Source: Dromiciops gliroides
Taxonomy: Eukaryota > Chordata > Mammalia > Microbiotheria > Microbiotheriidae
Length of the DNA: 64,000 nt
Direction: 5' to 3'
Assembly (NCBI RefSeq): GCF_019393635.1
Contig: NC_057866.1
Span: forward strand, 277,334,874 to 277,398,873
Part shown: one piece after another, positions 41,915 to 54,360 of the stretch
Layout: each line of letters starts with the position of its first letter
How positions within the stretch are numbered: position 1 is the stretch's first letter
Position numbers and translations under genes: made by a program
Notes under the pieces: model-generated
Told to the model about the DNA's origin: nothing
Seen by the model: only the letters and a program-made list of their open reading frames with translations
Database searches by the model: none

Positions 41915-44900
41915 AGACGGCCCGCCTCTGGCGGGAGGCTGCCCTGCGAGCGCGCAAGCTGCGGGGCAACCTGCGACAGCTGAGCCTAAGCGGAGCCGCG
42001 GCCACCGCCTCCTCCTCGGCCCCGGGCCCGGGCTCCGGGCCCCGAACGCCCAGCCCCACGCCAGCCCAGCATCCCCCACCGCTCGTGCTGCCCCCGGACC
42101 TCGCCGACGTGGAGGTGCTCAACCTGGGCAACAATGCCCTGGACGAGCTGCCCGCCGGCCTGGCCACCGCCCTGGGCAGCCTGCCCCTCCTTCGGGGTCT
42201 GGTCCTGCGCCGCAACCGCCTGCCCAGGCTGCCCCCGCTGCTGGGCCAGCTGGGCGCCCGCCTCACCGAGCTGGACGTGAGCCACAACCGGCTGGGCGCC
42301 GTGGCCGCCGAGGTGCTGAGCGCCCTGCCCCAGCTGCGCAAACTCAACCTCAGCCACAACCAGCTGGCCGACCTGCCCGCCCAGCTGGGTGCCCTGGGCC
42401 ACCTCGAGGAGCTGGACGTCAGCTTCAACAGGCTCCCCCAGCTGCCCGACGCCCTAGGCCGCCTGCGTGGCCTGCGGACCCTGGACCTGGACCACAACCA
42501 GCTCACCGCCTTCCCCCCTCAGCTCCTGCAGCTGGCCACCCTGGAGGAGCTGGACCTGTCGGGCAACCGCCTGCGGGGCCTGCCGGAGGAGATCGGGGCC
42601 CTGCGAGCTCTCAAGATCCTATGGCTTAGCGGGGCTGAGCTTGGCGCCCTGCCCCCGGGCTTCTGCCAGCTAGCCAGCCTGGAGAGCCTGATGCTGGACA
42701 GCAACGGGCTGCAGGCCCTGCCTGCACAATTCAGTCAGCTCCAGCAGCTGAAGATGCTGAACCTGTCCTCCAACCGCTTCGAAGACTTCCCGGGGGCCCT
42801 GCTGCCTCTGGGCGGCCTGGAAGAGCTCTACCTGAGCCGCAACCGGCTCACCGCAGTGCCGGCCCTGGTCTCGGGCCTGCGCAAGCTGCTCACGCTGTGG
42901 CTGGACAATAACCGCATCCGCTACCTGCCCGACTCCATCGTGGAGCTGACGGGCCTGGAGGAGCTGGTGCTGCAGGGGAACCAGATCGCTGTGCTGCCGG
43001 ACAACTTCGGGCAGCTCTCCCGCGTGGGCCTGTGGAAGGTCAAGGACAACCCGCTGATCCAACCCCCCTACGAGGTCTGTATGAAGGGCATCCCCTACAT
43101 CGCGGCCTACCAGAAGGAGCTGGCCCACTCCCAGCCTGCCGTGCAGCCTCGCCTCAAACTGCTGCTCCTAGGCCGCAAGGCCGCGGGCAAGACCTCGCTG
43201 CGCAGGTGCCTCACGGAGGCAGACCGGGAGGAGGGGGTGCGGGCAGGGAAGGGCCGAGAGAAGGGTCACCAGGGCCCCGACGCCTGCCTGGGCCCAACTT
43301 CGAGCAACAGCAAGGGCATCGAAGTGACCAGCTGGACTGCAGACGCAGCCCGGGGTTTGCGCTTCATCGTCTACGACTTAGCTGGGGACCAGAGCTATGA
43401 AGCCATCCAGCCTTTCTTCCTCTCGCCGGGGGCCCTTTACGTCTTGGTGGTCAACCTGGCCACCTATGAATCCTCCAGCTTCCCCTCGGCAGTGGGCACC
43501 TTCCTGCACCGCGTGGGAGCCCGGGTGCCGCATGCCGTGGTCTGCATCGTGGGCACCCACGCGGACCTGTGCGGAGAGCGCGAGCTGGAGGAGAAGTGCC
43601 TGGACATTCACAGACAAATCGCCCTGCAGGAGAAGCAGGACACGGCCGGCCTGGGCCGCCTGGCCGGCGCCGTGGACGAGGCCCTGGCTCGGGACTTTGA
43701 GCTGCGCTGCGCCAGCCCCCACGCGGCCTACTACGGCGTGTCCGACAAGAACCTGCGGAGGCGCAAGGCCCACCTGCAGTACCTGCTGAAGCACCGGCCG
43801 CAGATCCTCTCCCCGGTGCTGCCGGTGAACTGCAGGGCCCCAGCGCAGCTGCAGCGGCTTCGGGCCAAGCTGCTGTCGGTGGCCGAGCACCGCGAGATCT
43901 TCCCCAACCTGCACCGCGTGCTGCCCCGCTCCTGGCACGTCCTGGAGGAGCTACACTTCCAGCGGCCGCAGGCCCAACGCCTGTGGCTCAGCTGGTGGGA
44001 CTCGGCGCGCCTGGGCCTGCAGGCCGGCCTGACCGAGGACCGGCTGCAGAGCGCCCTCTCCTACCTGCACGAGAGTGGCAAGCTGCTCTACTTCGAGGAC
44101 AGCCCGGCACTCAAGGAGCACGTCTTCCACAACCTGCCTCGCCTCATCGACATCCTCAACGTCTTCTTCCAGAGGGATGCCAGCCTGCTGTTGCGGAAGC
44201 TGCTGCTGGGCGCCCAGGGCGAGGCGGGTGCCCAGGGCAGTGGAGGAGGAGAAGGAGGCGGCGCCCTCGATGGGGACGCGGAGACGGCGGGCCAGGACCC
44301 TCTGCGGGCTGCCCAGCTCCACCACTACGTGGAGGGCTTCCTCCTGCACGGCCTGCTGCCTGCGCACGTCATCCGGCTGTTGCTACGGCCTCACGTCCAG
44401 GCCCCCCAGGACCTGCAGCTGCTCCTGGAGCTGCTGGAGAAGATGGGGCTCTGCTACTGTCTCAACAAGGCCAAGGGCAAGGCCCTGAACGGGGCCTCGG
44501 CCTCCTGGTACAAGTTCCCTTGCTACGTGCAGAACGATGTCCCTCCCGCCGAGGCTTGGATTGACAGCTCGGGCGGTGGCGCGGCGGCGGCCCTGGCGGG
44601 GCAGTCCTTCGTGGCCGAGCAGCTGCACATCCGCTACAGCTTCCCCGTGCTCTTCCCCCCAGGCCTGTTTTCCCGCTACAGCGTGCAGATCAACCGGCAC
44701 GTGGGCCAGCGCTCCGACGGCAAGCGCCAGATCTTTGCCTACCGCGGCAAGGTGCCCGTGGTGGTGAGCTACAGGCCCGGCCGCAGCGCCCTGCAGCCCG
44801 ACACCCTGTCCATCGCCAGCCACGCCTCCCTGCCCAACATCTGGACGGCGTGGCAGGCCATCACCCCGCTGCTCGAGGAGTTGGACGCTCTGCTTCAGGA

Positions 44901-44983
44901 GTGGCCCGGCCTCTGCTACACCGTGCACATCCTCTGCTCCAAGTGCCTTAAGAGAGGCTCCCCCAACCCACACGCCTTCCCAG
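41875..44983 (+). CDS. MFHAS1: MFHAS1 first coding exon (LRR-Roc-COR protein)
   Basis: Encodes residues 1-1036 and the first base of codon 1037 of MFHAS1 (MASL1), a cytoplasmic ROCO-family protein linked to Toll-like-receptor/NF-kB signalling and amplified in some human sarcomas. The ATG sits in a strong context (GCCATGG), with an in-frame stop upstream at 41716. Residues 12-41 (DLKTARLWREAALRARKL...) are the MFHAS1-specific N-terminus, then a Pro/Ser-rich linker. About twelve leucine-rich repeats run from residue 78 to about 390. The Roc GTPase follows: Walker A GRKAAGKTS at 433-441, DLAGDQ (G3) at 501-506, and THAD (G4-like) at 561-564. The COR-like region occupies about 620-1036, with a Gly-rich insert at 779-810. 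Human MFHAS1 is about 1052 residues; this copy is longer mainly through low-complexity insertions. The frame stays open to 45054, but the bases after 44983 look intronic. The rest of the gene is outside the window. Confidence 0.95.
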
Positions 44984-44989
44984 GTGAGC
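44984..44989 (+). promoter_or_regulatory. MFHAS1 exon 1 splice donor
   Basis: CCAG|GTGAGC after the codons for HAFP is a near-consensus 5' splice site. Beyond it the frame encodes only a Gly/Arg-rich run of G-strings and stops at 45052-45054, unlike the ordinary C-terminus of the family. I therefore place the exon end at 44983, phase 1. Intron retention would give a 1059-residue form. Confidence 0.75.
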
Positions 44990-45334
44990 TACAGGGCGCG
45001 GCTGCTGGGGGTGGGGGGCGGGGGCGGGGGACCGGCTCCGGCGGCCAGCGGTAAGGGGATGATGAATGATAGGAGCTGACAGCCAGGGCGGGCTTGCTGT
45101 GTGTGAGATCTGAGGCTTAAGGGCCGGCAGGCCGGCCTGCTCCAAGCCCTGAAGGACAGGGCTCTGGGCCCGAAGGTGGGACCCAAGGCTGGAAGGGACC
45201 TTGGACATCTCCCCATCCAACAAGCCCCCATTTTGTACCCAAGCTTCCGAGGGGGGAAGGAGTTTCCCTGAGGTCACAGGGCTCATAGAATCAGCACCTT
45301 AAGCCTGGAGCCGCTAGATTCTACGGATGGGATG
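44990..45334 (+). other. Start of MFHAS1 intron 1
   Basis: G-rich sequence just after the donor (GGGGGTGGGGGG-type runs at 45008-45030, common intronic splicing enhancers), then unassigned sequence. No repeat or gene. The intron continues to the end of the window. Confidence 0.6.
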
Positions 45335-45510
45335 GGGAAGTCAGGACAGTTCAGTACTTTGTCTAGACTCACCCAGATATGAAGTAGTAGAGGAAGGAGG
45401 AGTCAGAGAACCCCAGTTTAAATCCCATCTCTGACCTTCCAAGTCACATCTCAGGTCTCAGTTTCCTCATCTGTAAAAGAAGGGGGCTGACCTTGCAGCT
45501 CTAGGACCTG
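45335..45510 (+). repeat. MIR-type SINE
   Basis: 'gagaaccccagtttaaatcc', 'ctcagtttcctcatctgtaa' and 'gctctaggacctgtcaag' in MIR order. Confidence 0.65.
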
Positions 45511-46959
45511 TCAAGATGCAAGCTCAGAACCCCCAACTCTAAGCCAGGAGCATTTTCTCCTCCATCACTTCCCCCACCCCCTTCCTTGGCAATTTTCCCA
45601 GAACGAATTGTCCTCAGAACCAGAGGCTGGGCCGGTATAAGGTGCAGCTCCTGGATTGGGGGAGGGGAGGGGGGCAGGGAAGGGACCAGGAGCTGTCTGA
45701 GGCTGTTTGTTTTCTTCAGTCCTGAGATGTGCAGCCCAGACCTCCAGAATAGGTGGGCCTTAAAGCACTGAGCAGAGGTGTTTGTCAGGGTCCCTCCCCC
45801 AAATCCACTGAGTGTCACAGGCCAGGAATGTTCCGGTCCCAGATCTGACATAACTAAGCTGTTTTGACCTCAGGCTCCATAGTTCGAAGGCTCCTTCCTC
45901 CTGCCTTTGCCTACTAGATTCTGTGAATTCTGACCCCTGTGTCAAAAGGTACACCCTCCTTTCCTTTGGAGTCTCAAGGAGAACTGGGGAAAATTCCTTG
46001 GGCCAAGGGTGAATGGTTCCAGGAAGGGTGGATTGGGCCCCCAAGGCCTGGCAGGGGCTCATTTCCTAGGCGCATCTGTGGGCCCAGGCCCAGAGTGGCT
46101 GGGAGATCAGGCCAGGGAGGCCTGGAGGCTTCCCCTGAGTAGGAGGTGTTGGCACTGGGGGGCAAAAGGAGATTTCCTTCTGAGGACTGGCTTCTGGGGA
46201 ACAGAAGCCTGGCTTAGCTTTTGTCTTTTGCACTGTGTGGCCACACACCATTGCTTCGAGGGGCCCTGGGGGTGTGCGGGGGGTGGGAGGGTCGTGTGAG
46301 GGAGGCAGGTACTTGGCTACTTCTGTTCTCCTCAGGCTTCTCCCCAAACCTTTGTGTGCTCATCCCAGGGAAGCAGGGGAAATCCAGGCCTAGAGGTGGC
46401 TTGGGGCTTCGCCCATTCAGCTTTGGGCTTCTTCCCGTCCTTTTCTGAGAACCTCTTTCTTCTAGGGTGGGTCAGGCGGGGCTGACACTCTTCCAAATGC
46501 CCTAATCAGAAACATATTGGGATAGATTCTAGCCTGTGTCACTGTTGGCCTGCCCTACCCCGCCTTGGCCCACCCTGCCTGGGGGCCTTGTTTCCTGGAC
46601 TCCCCTCCCATTGCATTTAGGGCATTTATGCCTCCCTGGGTGATCCGTGTCCTCGGCTGAGAGCATACAACCGGGCCTCTCCCCTGGGACTCAGAGGAAC
46701 CGGACACAGGCGTTTCCGATGGGCTGCCCCAGATCTGAGCTGAGGCTAATTCCTCCCTTGAAAAGGCCTCCAGATTAGCAGTCATCTGAGCCTGTGAGAT
46801 CCTCTGTTATCTCACCACCCCAAGCCACCCTGCCTGCACCTCAGTCTCTCTTGAGTTCTCTCTTGTGTCCTCAGAAGCCCAGGCTGGCATTTGTTATCTG
46901 TACCCCAGGGGACCACAGCTTAGAGAAGAGAAAGGATGTCTGCTCCCCCAGTGCAAGGG
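45511..46959. other. Intron 1, nothing recognised
   Basis: Moderately GC-rich, largely free of repeats I can name, without splice-flanked coding segments resembling an MFHAS1 3' exon. The proximity to the promoter makes regulatory elements plausible, but none is identifiable by eye. Confidence 0.4.
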
Positions 46960-48350
46960 GCCAGCACAGCTTAAATACCTGCTGTGTGCAGGGCATTGGG
47001 GGACAAAGGCATATGGTACAAGGACCCACTCACGAGGAATTTACTGCCTCATTGTGAGGAGAGGGAAAACACACACATGTACGGGTCTGGAAGACAAGGG
47101 AGGGCCAAAGAGAAGCCAACAGGTCCGGGCAAAATGCCTAGAGAATTTAGATGGCAGAGAGATTACTTTGGAAAGGGGGATGGGGTGGATTAAGGCAGGA
47201 AAGGCTTCTTTGAAGAGGTGAACCCAAAGTAATTCTTGAAGGAAGGACTAGGGTGAAGGGAGGAGACAGCAGCTAGAACCTAGATGGGGGGAGAGCTAAT
47301 TCCAGGTGTGGGAGAAGACGGAAGGGGGCAGGACCAGTTTGGCTGGGATGTAGAGAAGGTGATAGAGAGAAGGAGGTGGGAGTTTGGTCATTAGCTAGGT
47401 TTACAGCACCAGGATCAGGAGTCCATAGCTTATTTGGACAATGCTGGGGAGGGGGGGAAGGGCACCCATGAGCAGAGAAAGCCCAGAGCTAGGTCCTTGG
47501 GCAGCTGTGAGAAAGGCTTTGGAGAGGGGTGGGTGTACACTTATGGCCTCAGATCAGCCCAGAGGAGCCTCTGATGGTAATCTTGTTGAGAAAAAGTAAT
47601 GGCCTAAAATGGGGTGGGAATCTACAGGAATAGAGGGGAGATATCTGCGAGGTGGAGTTTGGAGGGGGGTGGGCAGGGAGCAGAGGAGGTAACTGAGGTC
47701 TCAAAGCTGGATGACGACCCTGGACAGATGTAGGAAAGTTAGGGGGGCCTGGATAGAGAATCTTAAGATAGAAGCAGGAAGAACTTTAGAGGTTTTGTAA
47801 AACTGGAAGGAGTCATGGACATCCTTGAGTCCACCACCTCCATTTTACAGATGAGAAAACTGAGGCTGACAAAGATTAAGTGACCTGCCTAGGGTCACGT
47901 AGCTAGTGAGCATTTGAGGCAGGACTTCTCCTAACTCCACGTCCAGCACTCTCAACTACTTCTTGATGGAGGTATCTGATGGAGATTCAGGACTGGAGAT
48001 CCTGAAAGTGGTTAGGGCTGGACATGTAGATTTGGGAGTCATCTGAATGGAGGTGATAAGTGAAGCCATGGGAACTGAGGAGATATTCTAAGGAGGAGAG
48101 AAAAGAAGGCTCAAGACAGAGCCTTTGGGAATGCCCATATTTGAGGGGCAGGAGAAAGCTGCAGATCAGAACAGGAGGGAGAGAACCAAGAGACAGCAGG
48201 GTCATGAGAGATGAGGGAGCAGAGAGTGGCCTCAGTGGTCCCAGCAAGGGGGGCTGGAGCTTGGAGCAACCCAGTCCCAGCTAGGCGAGTGGCAGAGAGA
48301 CTACCCAGACACCCCACCTCTGCCCCAAGGCTGGGGCACAGTAAAGGAGG
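46960..48350 (-). repeat. Old LINE (L2/CR1-type) debris with a MIR
   Basis: 'taaatacctgctgtgtgcag' and 'ggaatttactgcctcattg' open the stretch. Purine-rich antisense LINE-like text follows to about 47780. A minus-strand MIR occupies 47800-47960 ('ttttacagatgagaaaactg', 'agggtcacgtagctagtgag'). Related LINE blocks continue to about 48200. No coding function. Confidence 0.5.
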
Positions 48351-48523
48351 AAGGCTTTTGCCTCCAAAGGAAGGAAAGCAGCTTCCAAGCCATCTGATTC
48401 CCTTCTTTACTGAGCACTTGATACATGCAGTGGCTACAAAGACAAATCTAAGTACAGTCCTGGCTCTCAGGGAGCCGAACTCAACCTGTGCAGATGGGAT
48501 ATAACATGTACAGATATATATCT

Positions 48524-51500
48524 GGATCCATCTCTCGCTCTGTCCATATCTCTTTCTCTAGTTCTATCTCTCATTCTATCCATATCTCTCTCTAGTTCTA
48601 TCTCTCATTCTATCCATATCTCTCTAGTTCTATCTCTCGCTCTATCCATATCTCTCTAGTTCTATCTCTCGCTCTATCCATATCTCTCTAGTTCCATCTC
48701 TAGCTCTATCCATATCTCTCTAGTTCTATCTCTCATTCTATCCATATCTCTCTAGTTCTATCTCTCGCTCTATCCATATCTCTCTAGTTCTATCTCTCGC
48801 TCTATCCATATCTCTCTAGTTCTCTCATTCTATCCATATCTCTCTAGTTCTATCTCTCGCTCTATCCATATCTCTCTAGTTCTATCTCTCGCTCTATCCA
48901 TATCTCTCTAGTTCCATCTCTAGCTCTATCCATATCTCTCTAGTTCTATCTCTCATTCTATCCATATCTCTCTAGTTCTATCTCTCGCTCTATCCATATC
49001 TCTCTAGTTCTATCTCTCGCTCTATCCATATCTCTCTAGTTCTCTCATTCTATCCATATCTCTCTAGTTCTATCTCTCGCTCTATCCATATCTCTCTAGT
49101 TCTATCTCTCGCTCTATCCATATCTCTCTAGTTCTATCTCTCATTCTATCCATATCTCTCTAGTTCCATCTCTAGCTCTATCCATATCTCTCTAGTTCTA
49201 TCTCTCGCTCTATCCATATCTCTCTAGTTCTATCTCTCGCTCTATCCATATCTCTCTCTAGTTCTATCTCTCATTCTATCCATATCTCTCTAGTTCTATC
49301 TCTCGCTCTATCCATATCTCTCTAGTTCTCTCATTCTATCCATATCTCTCTAGTTCTATCTCTCGCTCTATCCATATCTCTCTAGTTCCATCTCTAGCTC
49401 TATCCATATCTCTCTAGTTCTCTCATTCTATCCATATCTCTCTAGTTCCATCTCTAGCTCTATCCATATCTCTCTAGTTCTATCTCTCGCTCTATCCATA
49501 TCTCTCTCTAGTTCTATCTCTCATTCTATCCATATCTCTCTAGTTCTATCTCTCGCTCTATCCATATCTCTCTAGTTCCATCTCTAGCTCTATCCATATC
49601 TCTCTAGTTCTATCTCTCGCTCTATCCATATCTCTCTCTAGTTCTATCTCTCATTCTATCCATATCTCTCTAGTTCTATCTCTCGCTCTATCCATATCTC
49701 TCTAGTTCTCTCATTCTATCCATATCTCTCTAGTTCTATCTCTCGCTCTATCCATATCTCTCTAGTTCTATCTCTCGCTCTATCCATATCTCTCTAGTTC
49801 CATCTCTAGCTCTATCCATATCTCTCTAGTTCTATCTCTCGCTCTATCCATATCTCTCTAGTTCTATCTCTCGCTCTATCCATATCTCTCTAGTTCTATC
49901 TCTCATTCTATCCATATCTCTCTAGTTCCATCTCTAGCTCTATCCATATCTCTCTAGTTCTCTCATTCTATCCATATCTCTCTAGTTCCATCTCTAGCTC
50001 TATCCATATCTCTCTAGTTCTATCTCTCGCTCTATCCATATCTCTCTAGTTCTATCTCTCGCTCTATCCATATCTCTCTAGTTCTATCTCTCGCTCTATC
50101 CATATCTCTCTAGTTCTATCTCTCGCTCTATCCATATCTCTCTAGTTCTATCTCTCATTCTATCCATATCTCTCTAGTTCCATCTCTAGCTCTATCCATA
50201 TCTCTCTAGTTCTATCTCTCGCTCTATCCATATCTCTCTAGTTCCATCTCTAGCTCTATCCATATCTCTCTAGTTCTATCTCTCGCTCTATCCATATCTC
50301 TCTAGTTCTATCTCTCGCTCTATCCATATCTCTCTCTAGTTCTATCTCTCATTCTATCCATATCTCTCTAGTTCTATCTCTCGCTCTATCCATATCTCTC
50401 TAGTTCTCTCATTCTATCCATATCTCTCTAGTTCTATCTCTCGCTCTATCCATATCTCTCTAGTTCCATCTCTAGCTCTATCCATATCTCTCTAGTTCTC
50501 TCATTCTATCCATATCTCTCTAGTTCCATCTCTAGCTCTATCCATATCTCTCTAGTTCTATCTCTCGCTCTATCCATATCTCTCTAGTTCTATCTCTCGC
50601 TCTATCCATATCTCTCTCTAGTTCTATCTCTCATTCTATCCATATCTCTCTAGTTCTATCTCTCGCTCTATCCATATCTCTCTAGTTCCATCTCTAGCTC
50701 TATCCATATCTCTCTAGTTCTATCTCTCGCTCTATCCATATCTCTCTCTAGTTCTATCTCTCATTCTATCCATATCTCTCTAGTTCTATCTCTCGCTCTA
50801 TCCATATCTCTCTAGTTCTCTCATTCTATCCATATCTCTCTAGTTCTATCTCTCGCTCTATCCATATCTCTCTAGTTCTATCTCTCGCTCTATCCATATC
50901 TCTCTAGTTCCATCTCTAGCTCTATCCATATCTCTCTAGTTCTATCTCTCGCTCTATCCATATCTCTCTAGTTCTATCTCTCGCTCTATCCATATCTCTC
51001 TAGTTCTATCTCTCATTCTATCCATATCTCTCTAGTTCCATCTCTAGCTCTATCCATATCTCTCTAGTTCTCTCATTCTATCCATATCTCTCTAGTTCCA
51101 TCTCTAGCTCTATCCATATCTCTCTAGTTCTATCTCTCGCTCTATCCATATCTCTCTAGTTCCATCTCTAGCTCTATCCATATCTCTCTAGTTCTATCTC
51201 TCGCTCTATCCATATCTCTCTAGTTCTATCTCTCGCTCTATCCATATCTCTCTAGTTCTATCTCTCATTCTATCCATATCTCTCTAGTTCCATCTCTAGC
51301 TCTATCCATATCTCTCTAGTTCTATCTCTCGCTCTATCCATATCTCTCTAGTTCTATCTCTCGCTCTATCCATATCTCTCTCTAGTTCTATCTCTCATTC
51401 TATCCATATCTCTCTAGTTCTATCTCTCGCTCTATCCATATCTCTCTAGTTCTCTCATTCTATCCATATCTCTCTAGTTCTATCTCTCGCTCTATCCATA

Positions 51501-52207
51501 TCTCTCTAGTTCCATCTCTAGCTCTATCCATATCTCTCTAGTTCTCTCATTCTATCCATATCTCTCTAGTTCCATCTCTAGCTCTATCCATATCTCTCTA
51601 GTTCTATCTCTCGCTCTATCCATATCTCTCTCTAGTTCTATCTCTCATTCTATCCATATCTCTCTAGTTCTATCTCTCGCTCTATCCATATCTCTCTAGT
51701 TCCATCTCTAGCTCTATCCATATCTCTCTAGTTCTATCTCTCGCTCTATCCATATCTCTCTAGTTCTATCTCTCGCTCTATCCATATCTCTCTCTAGTTC
51801 TATCTCTCATTCTATCCATATCTCTCTAGTTCTATCTCTCGCTCTATCCATATCTCTCTAGTTCTCTCATTCTATCCATATCTCTCTAGTTCTATCTCTC
51901 GCTCTATCCATATCTCTCTAGTTCCATCTCTAGCTCTATCCATATCTCTCTCTAGTTCTATCTCTCGCTCTATCCATATCTCTCTAGTTCCATCTCTAGC
52001 TCTATCCATATCTCTCTAGTTCTATCTCTCGCTCTATCCATATCTCTCTAGTTCCATCTCTAGCTCTATCCATATCTCTCTAGTTCTATCTCTCGCTCTA
52101 TCCATATCTCTCTCTAGTTCTATCTCTCGCTCTATCCATATCTCTCTAGTTCTATCTCTCATTCTATCCATATCTCTCTAGTTCTATCTCTAGCTCTATC
52201 CATATCC
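48524..52207 (+). repeat. 32-bp minisatellite with higher-order structure
   Basis: Starting from degenerate units at 48524-48560, I count 114 complete units from 48561 to 52180 plus a final partial one. The full length agrees with the sum of unit lengths. Each unit begins GTTC and ends CATATCTCTCTA. Four kinds alternate: R (...TCTCTCGCTC..., 57 units), P (GTTCCATCTCTAGCTC..., 25), A (...TCTCATTC..., 19) and S (a 28-bp form lacking TATC, 13). Twelve units carry one extra CT (34 bp). Unit order repeats as a block of 33-34 units: unit 22 (49227), unit 56 (50305) and unit 89 (51351) start the same series. Lies in intron 1; every frame is closed by TAG/TGA-type stops. Confidence 0.97.
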
Positions 52208-53869
52208 AAACATGCATAAACAGATGTCTATTTACACACGTGTATTCATTTTAGGGGAGAGAGATGACTTGGGGAAAGCAGGACCGGTCTCTATCGGCTC
52301 TGGTGCATGAGCTAAGTAAGCTTTGATGGACGTTAAGAATTCAAAGAAGTGAGGCATCGCCTCTTGGGTTCTAGGTGGCTGATGGGAGTCCTTGTTGGAC
52401 TGTGCCGGAAAGGGTCTGGGATGCTGGCCGTTGCATGGACCAGATCCCCTTCCGGTGCCCTAAAACCAAGCATGGGCTGCTTTCCTTGTCTTCTCCACCC
52501 CCCTTCAGATCAAGGACCTGTCTTCGTAGGTGGCGATGTCTGCTTAGGGAGAGGGGACTTTTTCTAATGGGACTTTTGCAAGAGGAAAACAAATATATAG
52601 TTGAAATGATGAAGTTTCTGGGGTGAGAAAAAAGCGGGATGTGACGTTTAAAATTTAATGTGCGGTCACCTTATTTCTGTCCCAAGTGTAGGGAAAATTA
52701 GCTAGGGTTTCTAATACATTTGCTATTTATAAATTAGAAGCTTTAGCACCAGTTTTGGGCATTAAGCGTTTATTAAAGTAGAGTAAAAAGAGAACACCTG
52801 GGTCAGAAAGTTAAGAAAAGGCCTATCTAGCCTAGAGTTCTAGCCTGTCTTGGTTCTTCCTCAAGTCCTCCTTCACGAGTCTGTTCAAGAGACTCCTTCT
52901 GTGTCCTGTGGAGAGGCAGTCCTTCCACACTGCTTCAAGCTAATTGGCCAGCATCACCCAAATCCATTGGTTCACTGGACTTGAGGGTGGTCCCGTGTTG
53001 AGGTCAGAGTCTCCGCCCCTGAGATCCAGCATCTCAGGTAGGTGTGGTTTCAATCAAGTCAACTTCAAGGGAGTCAATGCAATTCATCGAAATCAATCCC
53101 CCAGATTTGGGGCCTTTGGGCGTTGGCAAAACCTATGATTTTTTCACAGGGAGTTATTTGTACAGTTCTGCGCTTGATTTCTGCCTCCTCTGCTCCGCCC
53201 AAGAGCGAGGTGTCCCTTCTTCTGTCTGGAAGACTGGATATTTTCCCAGAGCAGTGTGGAAGGCACTTGAGTAAAGGAATTTCAGAAAGGGATCAAGGAT
53301 TTCTCTTTTTTCCATTAAAGCAAGGATAAGCCAGGCCTGCGAACCCATATTCCCTATTTCCTCTGTGCTATTTCCAAAGCAATTGTCACCTGCTGGGGCG
53401 TCAAATGCAAAAAAAAAAACCCAACCCCCCCAAAAAACCCTATATCAAGTTCATTCTCACAAGGGATGGCTCTCTGGGAGAGGGAAAGGAAGGGATACTG
53501 GGGAACATTTAGAGGATGTACAAACAGAAAAGACCAATACACACTGATTTTCTCAGAAATATCTCAGCAACTGCCCCTGTGGCAGGAAGATCCTGGGTTT
53601 GGAATAACCTGAGTTCTAATCCTTGTTCTGCTAACAGTAGTTATGACATCATACTCCCAATAATCGGTGGCTGACTTTCCATACTGTTTTCAAGTTTACT
53701 CCATATCTGTGTGATGTTGAACATGTCGTTCCCCTTGTCTTGGCCAAAGGGAGGTGGGGAAGGGAACAAGCCTGTGTTAAGCACCTGCTGTGTACCAAGC
53801 ACTCTTCACTAGAGCCACCATTGTTTCGGTCCCTCACCGCGTCTATCTTGCTGTTGACTTAAGCAGATT
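52208..53869. other. Intron 1, mostly unassigned
   Basis: Single-copy-looking sequence. An AT-richer block at 52640-52800 with motifs such as TGACGTTTAAAATTTAAT is a candidate non-coding element. 53770-53810 carries the 'taagcacctgctgtgtacca' old-repeat block. No exon identified. Confidence 0.4.
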
Positions 53870-54360
53870 TATTAGCCAGAAGGTTCTACCATTTGCTAGT
53901 AATATGAGCTTGGGTGTGAGCCACCCCCTCTCTGGGCCTGTTTCCTCCTCTGTAAAATAAGGGGGCGGACTGGCTAGGTGCCCTGAGCCCTCGAGCTTGG
54001 CATCCCAGGATGGATGAAGCCCCTTCCAGATGCCAGAGCACCACCCAGAGCCTTCTCCTACGTGCCTCTGGACACTTTGCCTGGACCTCCCCCGCCCCCC
54101 ACTCATGGCTCCCTCTTTTCCTGCATCTCAGTTATTTGTGAGTGTGTCCCCATAAGATCTTCTGGGCAAGGAGAATTAACAATATTAAGAGAGAGAGAAA
54201 TGAATCACTTGTTCTATTTGGATTACATTTATATAATAGCAGTGTGGTGTCATGGGGATAGAGAACTAGCTTTGGAGGTGGGAAGGCCCGGATTCAAATC
54301 CTACCAGTGATATGATACAGCCTGGCTGTGTGGCCCTGAATAAGTCCCAGGACCATAGAG
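53870..54360 (+). repeat. Two MIR-type SINE fragments
   Basis: 53875-54000: 'accatttgctagtaatatga' to 'ttcctcctctgtaaaataag'. 54225-54355: 'gtgtggtgtcatggggatag', 'ggcccggattcaaatcctac' and 'tggctgtgtggccctgaata'. Confidence 0.6.

Larger units (their letters stand above)
40730..45060. promoter_or_regulatory. CpG island covering MFHAS1 promoter and exon 1
   Basis: CpG and GC content rise sharply near 40730 and stay high through the 5' leader and all of exon 1, then fall off after about 45060. CpG is rare elsewhere in the window. Such islands mark constitutively accessible promoters. Here it extends over the entire 3.1-kb coding exon, which also explains the long antisense open frames. Confidence 0.85.

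Noticed and set aside
41143..42506. Long minus-strand open frames (229 and 419 codons) opposite MFHAS1
   Set aside because: Compositions are Arg/Ala/Pro/Ser-rich low complexity, they overlap the CpG island and true exon, and GC-rich sequence lacks stop codons by chance. Same for 43378-43938 and 44383-44973.
44984..45054. C-terminal extension of MFHAS1 to the stop at 45052
   Set aside because: Begins exactly at a consensus donor and is a G-string translation with no family similarity; treated as intron.
48524..52207. CRISPR-like array
   Set aside because: Units are contiguous without unique spacers, in a vertebrate intron; it is a minisatellite.
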